Assembly: GCA_049697115.1 (NCBI GenBank)
Contig: JBAVVD010000052.1
Span: forward strand, 28,430-92,429
Reading direction: 5' to 3'
Source of the DNA: JBAVVD01 sp049697115
GTDB taxonomy: Bacteria; Acidobacteriota; Aminicenantia; Aminicenantales; UBA4085
DNA length: 64,000 nucleotides
This document shows positions 24,808-33,313 of this stretch, one piece after another (the first letter of the stretch is position 1; every line of letters starts with the position of its first letter). The position numbers and the translations under genes are program-made. The notes under the pieces were generated by a model. The model was given only the letters and a program-made list of their open reading frames with translations, was not told where the DNA came from and did no database searches.

Positions 24808-26100
24808 ATGAAATATATTGCGGACCTGCACCTCCATTCCAAATTTTCTCGCGCCACTTCCAGGGACATGACCTTTGATCGGCTGGCCTACTGGGCCAAA
24901 GTCAAGGGGATCTCTCTCCTGGCCACGGCCGATTTCACCCATCCCGAATGGTTCTTTCTCACCAAAGAAAAGCTGGAACCGGAAGAGAACGGATTTTTCC
25001 GGCTGAAAAATGTGGTGCCGCCCCCTAATGACTATCTGAAAAGCATCCCCTTAACTCCCGAAGACGTCTCGTTCGTCCTTTCTGCGGAAATTAGTTTTAT
25101 CTATTCCAAAAAAGGAAAAGTCAGAAAAATCCACATACTCATTCTCGCCCCTGACCTGGAGGCGGTGGAAAAAATCAACGCCAGGCTAAGCGGAATCGGA
25201 AACTTGAGGTCCGACGGCCGGCCCGTGCTGGGCATGGATGCCAAAAATTTCGTCAAGATGATTGCCGACATCTGTCCCCGCTGTGTCGTCATTCCCTCCC
25301 ACATCTGGACGCCCTGGTTTTCCCTCTTTGGGGCCAATTCCGGATTTGACACCATTGAAGAATGCTTCGAGGAAATGACGCCGTTTATTTTTGCTCTGGA
25401 AACCGGGCTTTCCTCTGATCCGGCCATGAACTGGCGTCTTTCCGCCTTGGACAAGTACACGCTGGTTTCAAATTCCGATGCCCATTCCCCATCCAAAATA
25501 GGAAGGGAAGCCAATGTCTTTGACACCGATTTCAGCTATACCGGACTGGTTAAGGCTATCAAAAGCAAAAATCCCGCCCAATTTCTCTATACGGTCGAAT
25601 TCTTTCCGGAGGAAGGAAAGTACCATTATGACGGGCACCGCAAATGCGGAGTGCTCTTTTCCCCGAAGGAATCCCTCGCGCACAACGATCTCTGTCCCAA
25701 ATGCGGCAAAAAATTGACCATCGGCGTGATGCACCGCGTGGAAGAGCTGGCCGATAAAGAAGAAGTCTCCGATCGAGGCCTCCGGATCCCTTTCAAAAAC
25801 CTGATTCCTCTCAACGAGATCATCGCCGAAGCCTGCGGGAAATCCGCCGAATGCCAGAGCGTGTGGGACACCTATTTCCGGTTCATTCATGAGTTCGGGA
25901 ATGAACACAAGATTCTCACCGAAGTGTCCATCTCGGAATTGAGCCGGATCTCCCCGGCAAAGATCAGTCTGGGAATAGAACACATGAGAAAGAGGCTGGT
26001 CAAGATTGTCCCCGGACATGACGGATTCTACGGCGTCATCCGCCTTTTTGAAAAAGGAGAGGACCCGGCGGGAGAAAGCCGCCAGCTATCCCTCTTTTGA
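24808..26100 (+). CDS. Endonuclease Q-like PHP-domain protein
   Basis: A 430-residue protein with an N-terminal PHP metal-dependent domain (DLHLHSKFSRATS at residues 6-18; SNSDAHSP near 223-230) followed by a zinc-finger-like insert near residues 277-303 (RKCGVLF, then CPKCGKKLTIGVMHR). This two-domain layout and length fit endonuclease Q, which nicks DNA 5' of deaminated bases such as uracil and hypoxanthine. EndoQ is best known from Thermococcales and a few bacteria. A TTGACA and AT-rich -10 lie at 24752-24780. It stands alone after mltG. Confidence 0.8.
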   Translation: MKYIADLHLHSKFSRATSRDMTFDRLAYWAKVKGISLLATADFTHPEWFFLTKEKLEPEENGFFRLKNVVPPPNDYLKSIPLTPEDVSFVLSAEISFIYSKKGKVRKIHILILAPDLEAVEKINARLSGIGNLRSDGRPVLGMDAKNFVKMIADICPRCVVIPSHIWTPWFSLFGANSGFDTIEECFEEMTPFIFALETGLSSDPAMNWRLSALDKYTLVSNSDAHSPSKIGREANVFDTDFSYTGLVKAIKSKNPAQFLYTVEFFPEEGKYHYDGHRKCGVLFSPKESLAHNDLCPKCGKKLTIGVMHRVEELADKEEVSDRGLRIPFKNLIPLNEIIAEACGKSAECQSVWDTYFRFIHEFGNEHKILTEVSISELSRISPAKISLGIEHMRKRLVKIVPGHDGFYGVIRLFEKGEDPAGESRQLSLF

Positions 26101-26170
26101 ACAGTCAGCTATTCCGATGACCCTATCTCCTTCATTGTCTTGAAGATACTTGCATTGCAGAGATCGTTTC

Positions 26171-26199
26171 TTGACATTCAGGGCTGCAGAATTTATATT
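26171..26199 (+). promoter_or_regulatory. Promoter of bifunctional-nuclease-family gene
   Basis: TTGACA (26171-26176), 17-base spacer, TATATT (26194-26199), about 27 bases before the ATG with its AAGGAG site. Confidence 0.7.
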
Positions 26200-26225
26200 A
26201 AGAATTAAGAAAAGGAGTACAGGCG

Positions 26226-26711
26226 ATGGAAATTGAAATGAAAATAAAGGGATTGGTCGTCGACCCCATATCCAAAATGCCTATCGTAGTTCTTGAAGAT
26301 CTGAACAGCGAACAAATCCTTCCCATCTGGATCGGCGTTTTCGAAGCCAACGCAATTGCCCTCACCATCGAAAATATTGCCACTCCCCGTCCCATGACTC
26401 ATGACCTGCTCAAGAGCTTCCTGAATCAGTTTTGCATCTGCGTGGAAAGAGTGGTCGTCAATGATGTCCGCAACAACACCTTTTATGCCTCCATCCACTG
26501 CCGTCAGCAAAACAAAGAACTTATCATTGACTCGCGGCCTTCAGATGCCATCGCCCTGGCCCTGCGTATGAACACTCCCATATATGTCGAAGACGAAGTC
26601 GTCCGGCGCGCTCACGGTTTAAAACTGGACGAAAATCTGGAGAGTTCCGAAAACCTGAAGAAATGGCTGGAAACCTTAAAGCCCGAGGATTTCGGCAAAT
26701 ACAAGATGTAA
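26226..26711 (+). CDS. Bifunctional nuclease family (BFN/DUF151) protein
   Basis: A 161-residue single-domain protein. It has the BFN pattern: MKIKGLVVDPISKMPIVVL, LPIWIGVFEANAIAL, RPMTHDLLKSFL and DSRPSDAIALALRMNTPIYV. Plant and some bacterial relatives degrade RNA and DNA, but the bacterial role is not settled. The ATG has AAAAGGAG upstream. The gene has its own near-consensus promoter and no operon partner. Confidence 0.9.
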   Translation: MEIEMKIKGLVVDPISKMPIVVLEDLNSEQILPIWIGVFEANAIALTIENIATPRPMTHDLLKSFLNQFCICVERVVVNDVRNNTFYASIHCRQQNKELIIDSRPSDAIALALRMNTPIYVEDEVVRRAHGLKLDENLESSENLKKWLETLKPEDFGKYKM

Positions 26712-26831
26712 TAAAAACCTCCTCCTCCCTCGGACATCGGAGAGATTTTTCATTCCGACCTCCTCGCTGGGACGTCCCATTAAGAAGAGCGGCTTGTCTT
26801 CCATTTAGAATTTAGTCAACCGAAGGATCTC

Positions 26832-27674
26832 TCAATATTTGATGTCAGTTTCTACGGTAAAAAACTTATAGTCTTTGTAGATAATATCAGTTTTAGATCG
26901 GATAAATTTTTTCCCCTTCTGATTGATATAGGCTTCTTCAACGAATAAACGGCTGGGGAATCTGATTCCATTTTTTTCAAACATGTATTCGGATAAGATC
27001 GTGATTCTGGGCTCAGCCTTGAATTTTTCGGCGAGTTTTATGATATTCTCAAAATCTTTGATAACTTTTGGATTCCAAATTATTTTCAGAATGCTCCAAT
27101 CCTTCTTGTTCACCCAAATTTTCCCAAAAAGATAGGAGGGTTCGACTCCGGAAAGAAATCGCTGTTCATATGAGGCTTTGGGAACAGTTTCAATGACAAT
27201 CGCATTTTCTCCATAGAGGATTTCTTCACCAATAATTTTATAATCATTGACGCTATTGCCAAATTCATTAAACAGGTCCACCGTTCTTAAAAGAACAAGC
27301 GTATGGCGAAAAACTCGGGTTCCCAGGGGCGCGTTTTCTTCATGGACTTTCCGACCGTTCTTTTCCAGTAATATTCTGCTTTCTTTGGTGATATAACCCT
27401 TCTTGATCAGTTGATAGTCATAAATATATTCATAGTTGTGTTTCTTAAAAAACGCCTCTTCGTGAGAAAAATCGATCTTCTCTGAAATTTCCTCCCGGCA
27501 AACGAAATCATAAGCGCCGGCTTCCAATCGGTGGCAATATTCTTTGACTTTACCAAGTATTGTCTCCAAATCTATTTGATCAGGACTTTCCTCGGAAGAA
27601 AAACACGCCGAACTGCCGGGAGGGAAGACCCATAAGAATAGCGCCATCAAAAATAGAAATTTGTTTTTTGTCAT
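26832..27674 (-). CDS. Exported LolA-like/outer-membrane lipoprotein-sorting-type protein
   Basis: A 280-residue secreted protein with a signal peptide (about residues 1-24). The body is rich in beta-strand patterns and has the 'GKIWVNKKDWSILKI' type hairpin seen in LolA-like and DUF1571-like lipid-binding periplasmic proteins: a YLFGKIWVNK strand, a residue stretch for orientation and a final strand-rich end. No catalytic motif is visible. It is noticeably more AT-rich than its neighbours. AGGA lies before the ATG. It is monocistronic, with a hairpin repeat on its upstream side. The LolA-like call is inference. Confidence 0.55.
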   Translation of the reverse strand: MTKNKFLFLMALFLWVFPPGSSACFSSEESPDQIDLETILGKVKEYCHRLEAGAYDFVCREEISEKIDFSHEEAFFKKHNYEYIYDYQLIKKGYITKESRILLEKNGRKVHEENAPLGTRVFRHTLVLLRTVDLFNEFGNSVNDYKIIGEEILYGENAIVIETVPKASYEQRFLSGVEPSYLFGKIWVNKKDWSILKIIWNPKVIKDFENIIKLAEKFKAEPRITILSEYMFEKNGIRFPSRLFVEEAYINQKGKKFIRSKTDIIYKDYKFFTVETDIKY

Positions 27675-27811
27675 CGCCGCAATTCCTGGAGTTTCCGCCT
27701 ATAATGCCTCAGCCGACATCCTGAATTAAACATACACCACTCGGCGAATTTCTGTCAACAGGCGGTCGGCTCTATGACAAAAAGAGTGTTGGCAACGTTG
27801 GTTTAAGATAT

Positions 27812-27929
27812 GAGGAAGGAGGGGTGGCGCGGCGCCAGTCCCAGCCCGCCCGAAGCGAATGGTGGTGGGTGGGTTGGGTCTTGCGCGAGGACGGGCGGGG
27901 ACGTGCCGCGACAGGACCCTTCCTTCTTC
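27812..27929 (+). repeat. GC-rich long-hairpin element, copy 2
   Basis: Second copy of the 21939-22070 element. Ends pair as GGAAGG with CCTTCC, CGCGGC (27829) with GCCGCG (27905), and CCCGCCC (27845) with GGGCGGG (27893). Relative to copy 1 the stem CACGGC/GCCGTG becomes CGCGGC/GCCGCG, a compensatory change. It lies in the 372-base gap upstream of the LolA-like gene and downstream of lptFG; the rest of that gap shows nothing. Confidence 0.7.
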
Positions 27930-28046
27930 AGAACAACACATCTCAAGAAACTTGCCATACTTTTTGTCATAGCGCTTAGGCGCACGCCTTGATCGTCTGC
28001 GGCTTGGGCTGGAAACAAGGGGATATTCGGTCTTAATAATTTCCGG

Positions 28047-30437
28047 CTATGTTCTTAATCTGAATAGGAGATAGAGGCCGATTAGTCCGAAGATCAGGTT
28101 CGGTCCCCAGGCGGCCAGAAACGGGGTTAAGAAACCGATGTATCCCAGACTGCGGAAGACTCCAATGGCAATCCAATAGACCATGGCAATCCCCAGGCTG
28201 ATCCCGATTCCCACGAGGGTTCCCCGTTTTCCCATGGAAAAGGCAAAAGGGGCTCCCAGGAAAGTCATGATCAGAGCGACAAATGGAAAGGATATTTTAT
28301 AGTTCAAATCCACGGAAAATCTGACCGTGTCAAATCCCATCTCTCTGATCTCTTTAATATATTGCCTGAGTTCGCCGAAATCCATCTGGGCCGGTTCTCT
28401 CCATTCCCTCAGGAAATAACCCTTCCCTTCCTCCAGAGGAACAACGAGAGAATCTTTCTTCTCATATCTGGCCAGTCTCGGCCCGACAAAATCCCTCAGC
28501 CAGCAGTTTTCGAGGTGCAGGGTTCGTCCTTTCAAATACGCTTTTTCGGCATAGAGCCTGCGTCTGAAAGACTGAGAGGAAAAATCAATGTCAAAAATCG
28601 AAAGGTGACTGAAGGCGGCGCTCTTTGGGTCAAAATAAGTGTAGTGGTAGAAACGATCCCTATTCTTGTTGGCCACCCAGCGGCGGTTCAGATAGCTGTA
28701 GCTGCGCGGAGGGAGGTTATTGATCTTGCTCCATGTCTCTTCCGCTTTTCTGTTGGACACAGGAAGGACGCGTTCCTGAATGTAAAAGGAAAGGACGCCG
28801 ACGAGGACGGACAGGGACACCAGGGAAAGAATCATGCGGTAGAGACTGATCCCGCAGGCTTTCATGGCTGTGACCTCATTGAATTTGGTCAGAATGCCCA
28901 TGGAGAGAAGCGTGGCTGCGAGAGCCGTGACCGGAAGGCTGAAATGGATGAACTCAGGGATCCGGAAACGGATGTAGTCAAAGAGAAGGGAAATGGACTT
29001 TTTATGCTCGTAGATGTTTCCCATCCGCTCAAAAAAGGTGACAATAATGGAGATGGCGATCAGACTCAAAAAAACAAGAGAGAAAATGGCCACATATTTT
29101 CTCATGATATAGCGGTCGAGAATATTGGGGAACGGCAGAGACAGCCGGGTCCACTTCCGGGCGGCTTTTTTGTGCCGCGGCCAGGCCGTGTCCCGTCTCC
29201 CTCGGCCGAAAAAATCGTGGAAGGTGGGAAAAAGCGGAATTCCCCGCGAAGAGCGGAGAAAAAGGAGTATGCCGATCAAGCTGAAGAGGATATTCCCTCC
29301 CCACATCCCAAGAAACGGCGAAATCCGTCCGTCCATGGCGATTTTTTCGCCGGCCGTGATCAGGACATAGTAAATCAAAATAATGACAATACTGATGGTG
29401 AAGCCGCTTGTCCTCCCTCCCTTTTTCGTGGAGAGCCCGAGAGGAAGGCCCAGAAAGACAAAGATCAGACAGACAAACGCCAGAGCAAATTTTTTATGGA
29501 TTTCAATCTTCGCGGATCGGTAGTCCAGAAGAGCCGACCGGAGCTCCATAGAATTCCGGATTCTTCGTCCATCATCTTTCTTAAGCTTTGCCGCCTCGAT
29601 GTCCTTTCTTTCTTTCTCGAGCTTCCCGATATTCTTTTTCGCCACTTGGATCCCGGCCAACAACTCACGGATATTCTTCTCCTTGACTCGCTTTTCATGG
29701 ACAAAGGACGCATACAGGCTTTCCACCTTCAATTCCTCTTCAATCCGCCTGGAAGATGTCACGCTGTATGTGTCCGGATCGGACAGAGAGTTGACATGCT
29801 GGACAGCGTCATACAGCTCGACGGTCGCCCGTTTCAGCGCGGGATAAAAGTGAAGCTTTCCTTTCCGGGCCAAGATTACCCGCGGTTCTCCTGGAGAATC
29901 TGAGAAAAAGAAGAATATATTTTCCCAATCATTTTCCTGGGCGATGTCCTGGATAAAAATGACCGTGCTCGGAATGGATTCATTGAATTCCCGCGGATTG
30001 ATTCTCAATTGAACTTTATCCAGGACAGATTTCGCGACGGTCTGAACCCATTTGTAATTGAAATGAGGAACCAGGTAGAGCGTGAGCATGGATGTGCCCA
30101 GCCAGCTCATGAAGGCGAAGACCAGCAGCGGCCACAGGATCCGCTTATGGCTGATTCCCAGTGTCTTAAACGCCGTTATTTCAGAGTCGGAAGACAGTCG
30201 GGCCAGGCCGGCCAGAATGCCCATGAGCACGGACATGGGCACCGTGAAAGCGAGAATGGAAGGGAGAATATAGACAAGGAGTCGGATGGTGACGCTCAAA
30301 GAAACGCCCCGGGCGATGAAGAGCTCGGAGAGAAGAAGGAGTTGATTCATCAAAAGGACAAAAGTGTAGATCAGCAGACCTATGAAAAAAGGGGGGAGGA
30401 CCTCTCGAATGACATACCGGTCAAAAAGCTTGAGCAT
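28047..30437 (-). CDS. lptF-lptG: Fused LptF-LptG lipopolysaccharide export permease
   Basis: A 796-residue protein made of two full YjgP/YjgQ permeases. The first starts MLKLFDRYVIREVLPPFFIG, has a long periplasmic beta-jellyroll insert (about residues 125-300) and ends after helices near 420; the second restarts near residue 440 with LDRYIMRKYVAIFSLVF and repeats the same layout to the end. In most bacteria LptF and LptG are separate genes forming the LptB2FG extractor that pulls lipopolysaccharide from the inner membrane. Here one chain would supply both halves. A TATAGT box lies eight bases before the ATG with no Shine-Dalgarno. The matching ATPase LptB is at 42077. Confidence 0.9.
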   Translation of the reverse strand: MLKLFDRYVIREVLPPFFIGLLIYTFVLLMNQLLLLSELFIARGVSLSVTIRLLVYILPSILAFTVPMSVLMGILAGLARLSSDSEITAFKTLGISHKRILWPLLVFAFMSWLGTSMLTLYLVPHFNYKWVQTVAKSVLDKVQLRINPREFNESIPSTVIFIQDIAQENDWENIFFFFSDSPGEPRVILARKGKLHFYPALKRATVELYDAVQHVNSLSDPDTYSVTSSRRIEEELKVESLYASFVHEKRVKEKNIRELLAGIQVAKKNIGKLEKERKDIEAAKLKKDDGRRIRNSMELRSALLDYRSAKIEIHKKFALAFVCLIFVFLGLPLGLSTKKGGRTSGFTISIVIILIYYVLITAGEKIAMDGRISPFLGMWGGNILFSLIGILLFLRSSRGIPLFPTFHDFFGRGRRDTAWPRHKKAARKWTRLSLPFPNILDRYIMRKYVAIFSLVFLSLIAISIIVTFFERMGNIYEHKKSISLLFDYIRFRIPEFIHFSLPVTALAATLLSMGILTKFNEVTAMKACGISLYRMILSLVSLSVLVGVLSFYIQERVLPVSNRKAEETWSKINNLPPRSYSYLNRRWVANKNRDRFYHYTYFDPKSAAFSHLSIFDIDFSSQSFRRRLYAEKAYLKGRTLHLENCWLRDFVGPRLARYEKKDSLVVPLEEGKGYFLREWREPAQMDFGELRQYIKEIREMGFDTVRFSVDLNYKISFPFVALIMTFLGAPFAFSMGKRGTLVGIGISLGIAMVYWIAIGVFRSLGYIGFLTPFLAAWGPNLIFGLIGLYLLFRLRT

Positions 30438-30445
30438 TCGGACTA

Positions 30446-30451
30446 ACTATA
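30446..30451 (-). promoter_or_regulatory. -10 box of lptFG, possibly leaderless
   Basis: TATAGT on the minus strand, eight bases from the ATG at 30437 and just past the groEL terminator. No clear -35 box. Confidence 0.35.
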
Positions 30452-30466
30452 ACACAGGAAAAAGGC

Positions 30467-30499
30467 AAAAAAAAAGGGGACGGTTCCCCAACCGTCCCC
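30467..30499 (-). terminator. Rho-independent terminator of groESL
   Basis: A perfect 10-bp stem, GGGGACGGTT (30476-30485) with AACCGTCCCC (30490-30499), four-base loop, followed on the minus strand by a nine-T run (30475-30467). It starts 17 bases after the groEL stop. Confidence 0.92.
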
Positions 30500-30515
30500 T
30501 CTTTCAATTTCCGAA

Positions 30516-32132
30516 TCAGTACATGTCCGAGGGGGGCGTCGGATATTTGGGACCTCTATCTTCTTCAGGAATCTCGGTGATCAGGCCTTCTGTGGTCAGG
30601 AGCAAGCCGGCAATGGAAGCCGCATTCTGAAGGGCGATACGGACGACCTTGGTCGGGTCGAGGATGCCGGATTTGATCATATCCTCATACTTTTCCGACA
30701 GCGCGTTAAATCCCATATCCTGTTTCATCTCCTTGACTTTCTCGACCACAACCGATCCTTCCCAACCGGCATTGTTGGCGATCTGACGGAGAGGTTCCTC
30801 GAGGGATCTCTTGATGATACTGACGCCAATCTGCATGTCGCTTTCCAGCTTGAGAGTCTCCAGGATTTTCTGTGTCCTTAAAAGGGCGACTCCTCCTCCC
30901 GGGACAATCCCTTCCTCGACCGCCGCTTTTGTGGCGTGCATGGCATCTTCGACTCTCGCTTTTTTCTCCTTGAGTTCGGTTTCCGTAGCGGCGCCGACCT
31001 TGATAAGGGCCACTCCGCCGACCATTTTGGCGAGTCTTTCCTGAAGCTTCTCTCTGTCATAGTCAGAGGTTGTTTCATCGATCTGGGTTCGGATCTGCTT
31101 GATTCTGGCCTGGACATCGGTGTCTTTTCCTTTTCCCTCAACTAAGGTCGTGTTGTCTTTGTCGATGACGACTTTTTTAGCTTCACCCAGCCAATCCAGT
31201 CCGACATTCTCCAGCTTCACGCCAATATCCTCAGTGATCACCTTTCCTCCGGAGAGAATGGAGATATCTTCAAGCATGGCTTTCCGTCTGTCGCCAAATC
31301 CAGGCGCTTTGACGGCCGCACAGAGGAATGTCCCTTTGAGTTTGTTGACGACAAGGGTGGCCAGGGCTTCCCCTTCGACTTCTTCTGCAACAACCAGTAA
31401 CGGCTTCCCCATCTTGGCCACATTTTCGAGCAGGGGAAGAAGCTCTCTCAAATTGCTGATTTTCTTCTCGTGGAGGAGAATAAAGGGATTTTCCAGAACA
31501 CATTCCATCCTGTCCGGATCCGTGATGAAGTAATGCGAAAGGTAGCCGCTGTCGAACTGCATACCTTCAACGACCTCCATGTTTGTCTCCATGCCCTTGG
31601 CCTCTTCGACCGTGATGACCCCGTCTTTGCCCACTTTATCCATGGCCTCAGCGATGATCTTGCCGATGGACTCATCATTGTTGGCCGAAATGGCGCCCAC
31701 CTGGACGATCATTTCCCCGCTGACATCGCGGCTGACCTTTTTGAGATCCTTGACGACCTCCTCAACGGCGCGGTCAATTCCCTTCTTGATGAGATTGGGA
31801 TTTGCGCCGGCGGTGACATACTTGAGGCCCTCCGCATAGATGGACTGAGCCAGGACTGTGGCTGTGGTCGTCCCGTCTCCAGCGACGTCAGATGTCTTGG
31901 ACGCCACCTCTTTAACAAGCTGGGCTCCCATATTTTCCAGATGGTCCTTTAGCTCAACCTCTTTGGCCACGGTAACGCCATCCTTGGTGCTGGTGGGAGA
32001 GCCGAATTTCTTGTCGATAACGACATTCTTTCCTCGCGGACCGAGTGTCTCTTTAACGAGGTTGCTTAAAATATTCACTCCTTTTAAGAGTGCCTGCCTG
32101 GCTTCATCGCCAAGTACGATTTGTTTTGCCAT
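30516..32132 (-). CDS. groEL: Chaperonin GroEL
   Basis: A 538-residue 60-kDa chaperonin. It starts MAKQIVLGDEARQALLKGVN and has all the core motifs: LGPRGKNVVIDKKFGSP, DGVTVAKEVELKD, GDGTTTATVLAQSI with the ATPase aspartate, VVAEEVEGEALATLVVNKL and EGIVPGGGVALLR. The C-terminus lacks the GGM tail; it ends with a proline-rich, acidic stretch (EDRGPKYPTPPSDMY). It lies 20 bases after groES in one operon, closed by a strong terminator and governed by the CIRCE-flanked promoter upstream of groES. Confidence 0.97.
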   Translation of the reverse strand: MAKQIVLGDEARQALLKGVNILSNLVKETLGPRGKNVVIDKKFGSPTSTKDGVTVAKEVELKDHLENMGAQLVKEVASKTSDVAGDGTTTATVLAQSIYAEGLKYVTAGANPNLIKKGIDRAVEEVVKDLKKVSRDVSGEMIVQVGAISANNDESIGKIIAEAMDKVGKDGVITVEEAKGMETNMEVVEGMQFDSGYLSHYFITDPDRMECVLENPFILLHEKKISNLRELLPLLENVAKMGKPLLVVAEEVEGEALATLVVNKLKGTFLCAAVKAPGFGDRRKAMLEDISILSGGKVITEDIGVKLENVGLDWLGEAKKVVIDKDNTTLVEGKGKDTDVQARIKQIRTQIDETTSDYDREKLQERLAKMVGGVALIKVGAATETELKEKKARVEDAMHATKAAVEEGIVPGGGVALLRTQKILETLKLESDMQIGVSIIKRSLEEPLRQIANNAGWEGSVVVEKVKEMKQDMGFNALSEKYEDMIKSGILDPTKVVRIALQNAASIAGLLLTTEGLITEIPEEDRGPKYPTPPSDMY

Positions 32133-32152
32133 TTTTTCTCCTTCCTTGCCTT

Positions 32153-32440
32153 TTAACTGAGTTTAGCCAGTATTTCTTCTTCCCGCACAATCAAATGTTC
32201 CACGCCTTCAATTGTAACTTCTGTGCCGCTGTACTTTCCGATCAAAACCTTATCGCCTTTTTTAACCTCTAGAGGAATGACTTTGCCGTCATCCGTGACT
32301 TTGCCTTTCCCCACAGCTATCACCTCTGCTTCCTGGGGTTTTTCTTTGGCTGTGTCGGGGATGATAATTCCTCCTCGCTTGACTTCCTGTTCTTCCATTC
32401 TTTTCAGAAGAACACGGTCATATAACGGGTTAATTTTCAT
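32153..32440 (-). CDS. groES: Co-chaperonin GroES
   Basis: A 95-residue GroES with INPLYDRVLLKRMEEQEVKRGGIIIPDTAKEKP, split here as the N-terminal strand, mobile loop (about residues 20-30) and roof; VGKGKV and GDKVLIGKYSGTEV follow. AAGGAGG lies seven bases before the ATG. It is the first gene of groES-groEL. Confidence 0.96.
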   Translation of the reverse strand: MKINPLYDRVLLKRMEEQEVKRGGIIIPDTAKEKPQEAEVIAVGKGKVTDDGKVIPLEVKKGDKVLIGKYSGTEVTIEGVEHLIVREEEILAKLS

Positions 32441-32465
32441 ATAAAAACCTCCTTTTTTTAAATTA

Positions 32466-32492
32466 TTAGCAGTTTTAGAACTTAATTGCTAA
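32466..32492 (-). promoter_or_regulatory. CIRCE-like operator, promoter-proximal copy
   Basis: TTAGCAGTT-N9-AATTGCTAA. Against the CIRCE consensus (TTAGCACTC-N9-GAGTGCTAA) the arms match 6 and 7 of 9 with exact nine-base spacing. It abuts the -10 box and would cover the transcription start. Confidence 0.6.
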
Positions 32493-32520
32493 TTATAAGA
32501 AAAAAAGCCCCTTTTGTCAA
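32492..32520 (-). promoter_or_regulatory. Sigma70-type promoter of groESL
   Basis: On the minus strand TTGACA (32520-32515), 17-base spacer, TATAAT (32497-32492): a perfect match, about 50 bases upstream of groES and bracketed by two CIRCE-like sites. Confidence 0.88.
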
Positions 32521-32535
32521 GAAATTTCATAAGAA

Positions 32536-32562
32536 TTAGCACTCTCAGGCATCAAGCGCTAA
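32536..32562 (-). promoter_or_regulatory. CIRCE-like operator, upstream copy
   Basis: TTAGCACTC-N9-AAGCGCTAA: the left arm is a perfect CIRCE half site, the right arm matches 7 of 9, spacing nine. It lies just upstream of the -35 box and touches the stop codon of the Fis-like gene. The expected repressor is HrcA, which is not in the window. Confidence 0.75.
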
Positions 32563-32795
32563 ATATACTTCTTAATCTTCAGTGATTTTGCTCTATTATG
32601 AAGAGTATTGCGGTGCATTCCCAGGGCACTGGCCATTTTCGTTTTATTTCCCTTGAACTTTCGGGCCACCATTTCAATATAGACTTTTTGAAATTCCCGA
32701 ATCGCATCTTTAAACCGAACTTCTTTATCCACCATTTCTCTGATCAAGGCCTCGATTTTCTGATGGATGGTTAGTTCCTCATACTTTTTTTCCAT
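32559..32795 (-). CDS. Fis-family helix-turn-helix protein
   Basis: A 78-residue protein that is essentially a Fis-type DNA-binding domain. The C-terminal helix-turn-helix reads GNKTKMASALGMHRNTLHNRAK, split as KTKMASALG and MHRNTLHNRAK; an N-terminal helix (EKKYEELTIHQKIEALI) may form the dimer. Such small proteins resemble the C-terminal domain of sigma54 activators or free Fis/FIS-like regulators. The ATG at 32795 with GGTGAG is chosen; earlier ATGs lack a ribosome site. It overlaps the end of the cvpA-like gene by 17 bases. Targets are unknown. Confidence 0.78.
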   Translation of the reverse strand: MEKKYEELTIHQKIEALIREMVDKEVRFKDAIREFQKVYIEMVARKFKGNKTKMASALGMHRNTLHNRAKSLKIKKYI

Positions 32796-33312
32796 TTTTT
32801 TTCTCACCATGGACAATATTCTGGTAGGCGTCTTTAAACTTGGCCTTTAACTCCTGAGGAATTAAATAAATCATGCCCTTCGTCAATCCATAACAATAGG
32901 GAGCTATCCGGGATTTCAATAAGACATCCGTGTTGATCGGAAAAACGAGCAGAGCAAAAACACAAACCCCGCAAACCAGAATACCCTCGATAAATCCAAA
33001 AACCCCGCCTAAAATATGGTTAAAAAATTTAAGAGGCCCCTTCATGAGTTTGGACAGCAGGCTGGAAATAACGGCACCAACGGCCAAAACAGCGAAGAAG
33101 AAGATCAGAAATCCTAGAAAGTTCGAAACCACTTGTTCGGAAATCAGCCAGTTCAAGAAATTCCCTGGATAGGAATAAAAACGGCTGGCCAGAATAATGC
33201 CTGCGATCACTGCCGCGATTCCAATAATTTCTTTAATGAGCCCCTTGATTAAACCCACGATCAATAAGATCAACAGAATCGCGCCCAGAACAATGTCAAG
33301 CCAATTCGCCAA
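32779..33312 (-). CDS. CvpA-family membrane protein
   Basis: A 177-residue protein with four membrane helices in the first 140 residues. It starts MANWLDIVLGAILLILLIVG and shows the family pattern GLIKGLIKEI and the glycine-rich GGVFGFIEGILV loop. CvpA relatives are needed for colicin V production in E. coli and for envelope homeostasis elsewhere; the mechanism is unknown. It lies one base from the PHP gene and overlaps the Fis-like gene, so purC, PHP, cvpA and fis-like look like one transcript. Confidence 0.85.
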   Translation of the reverse strand: MANWLDIVLGAILLILLIVGLIKGLIKEIIGIAAVIAGIILASRFYSYPGNFLNWLISEQVVSNFLGFLIFFFAVLAVGAVISSLLSKLMKGPLKFFNHILGGVFGFIEGILVCGVCVFALLVFPINTDVLLKSRIAPYCYGLTKGMIYLIPQELKAKFKDAYQNIVHGEKKNGKKV

Positions 33313-33313
33313 T

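Noticed and set aside
28362..29903. 513-codon plus-strand ORF opposite lptFG.
   Set aside because: A highly charged shadow frame with no motif; the minus strand encodes two well-defined permeases.
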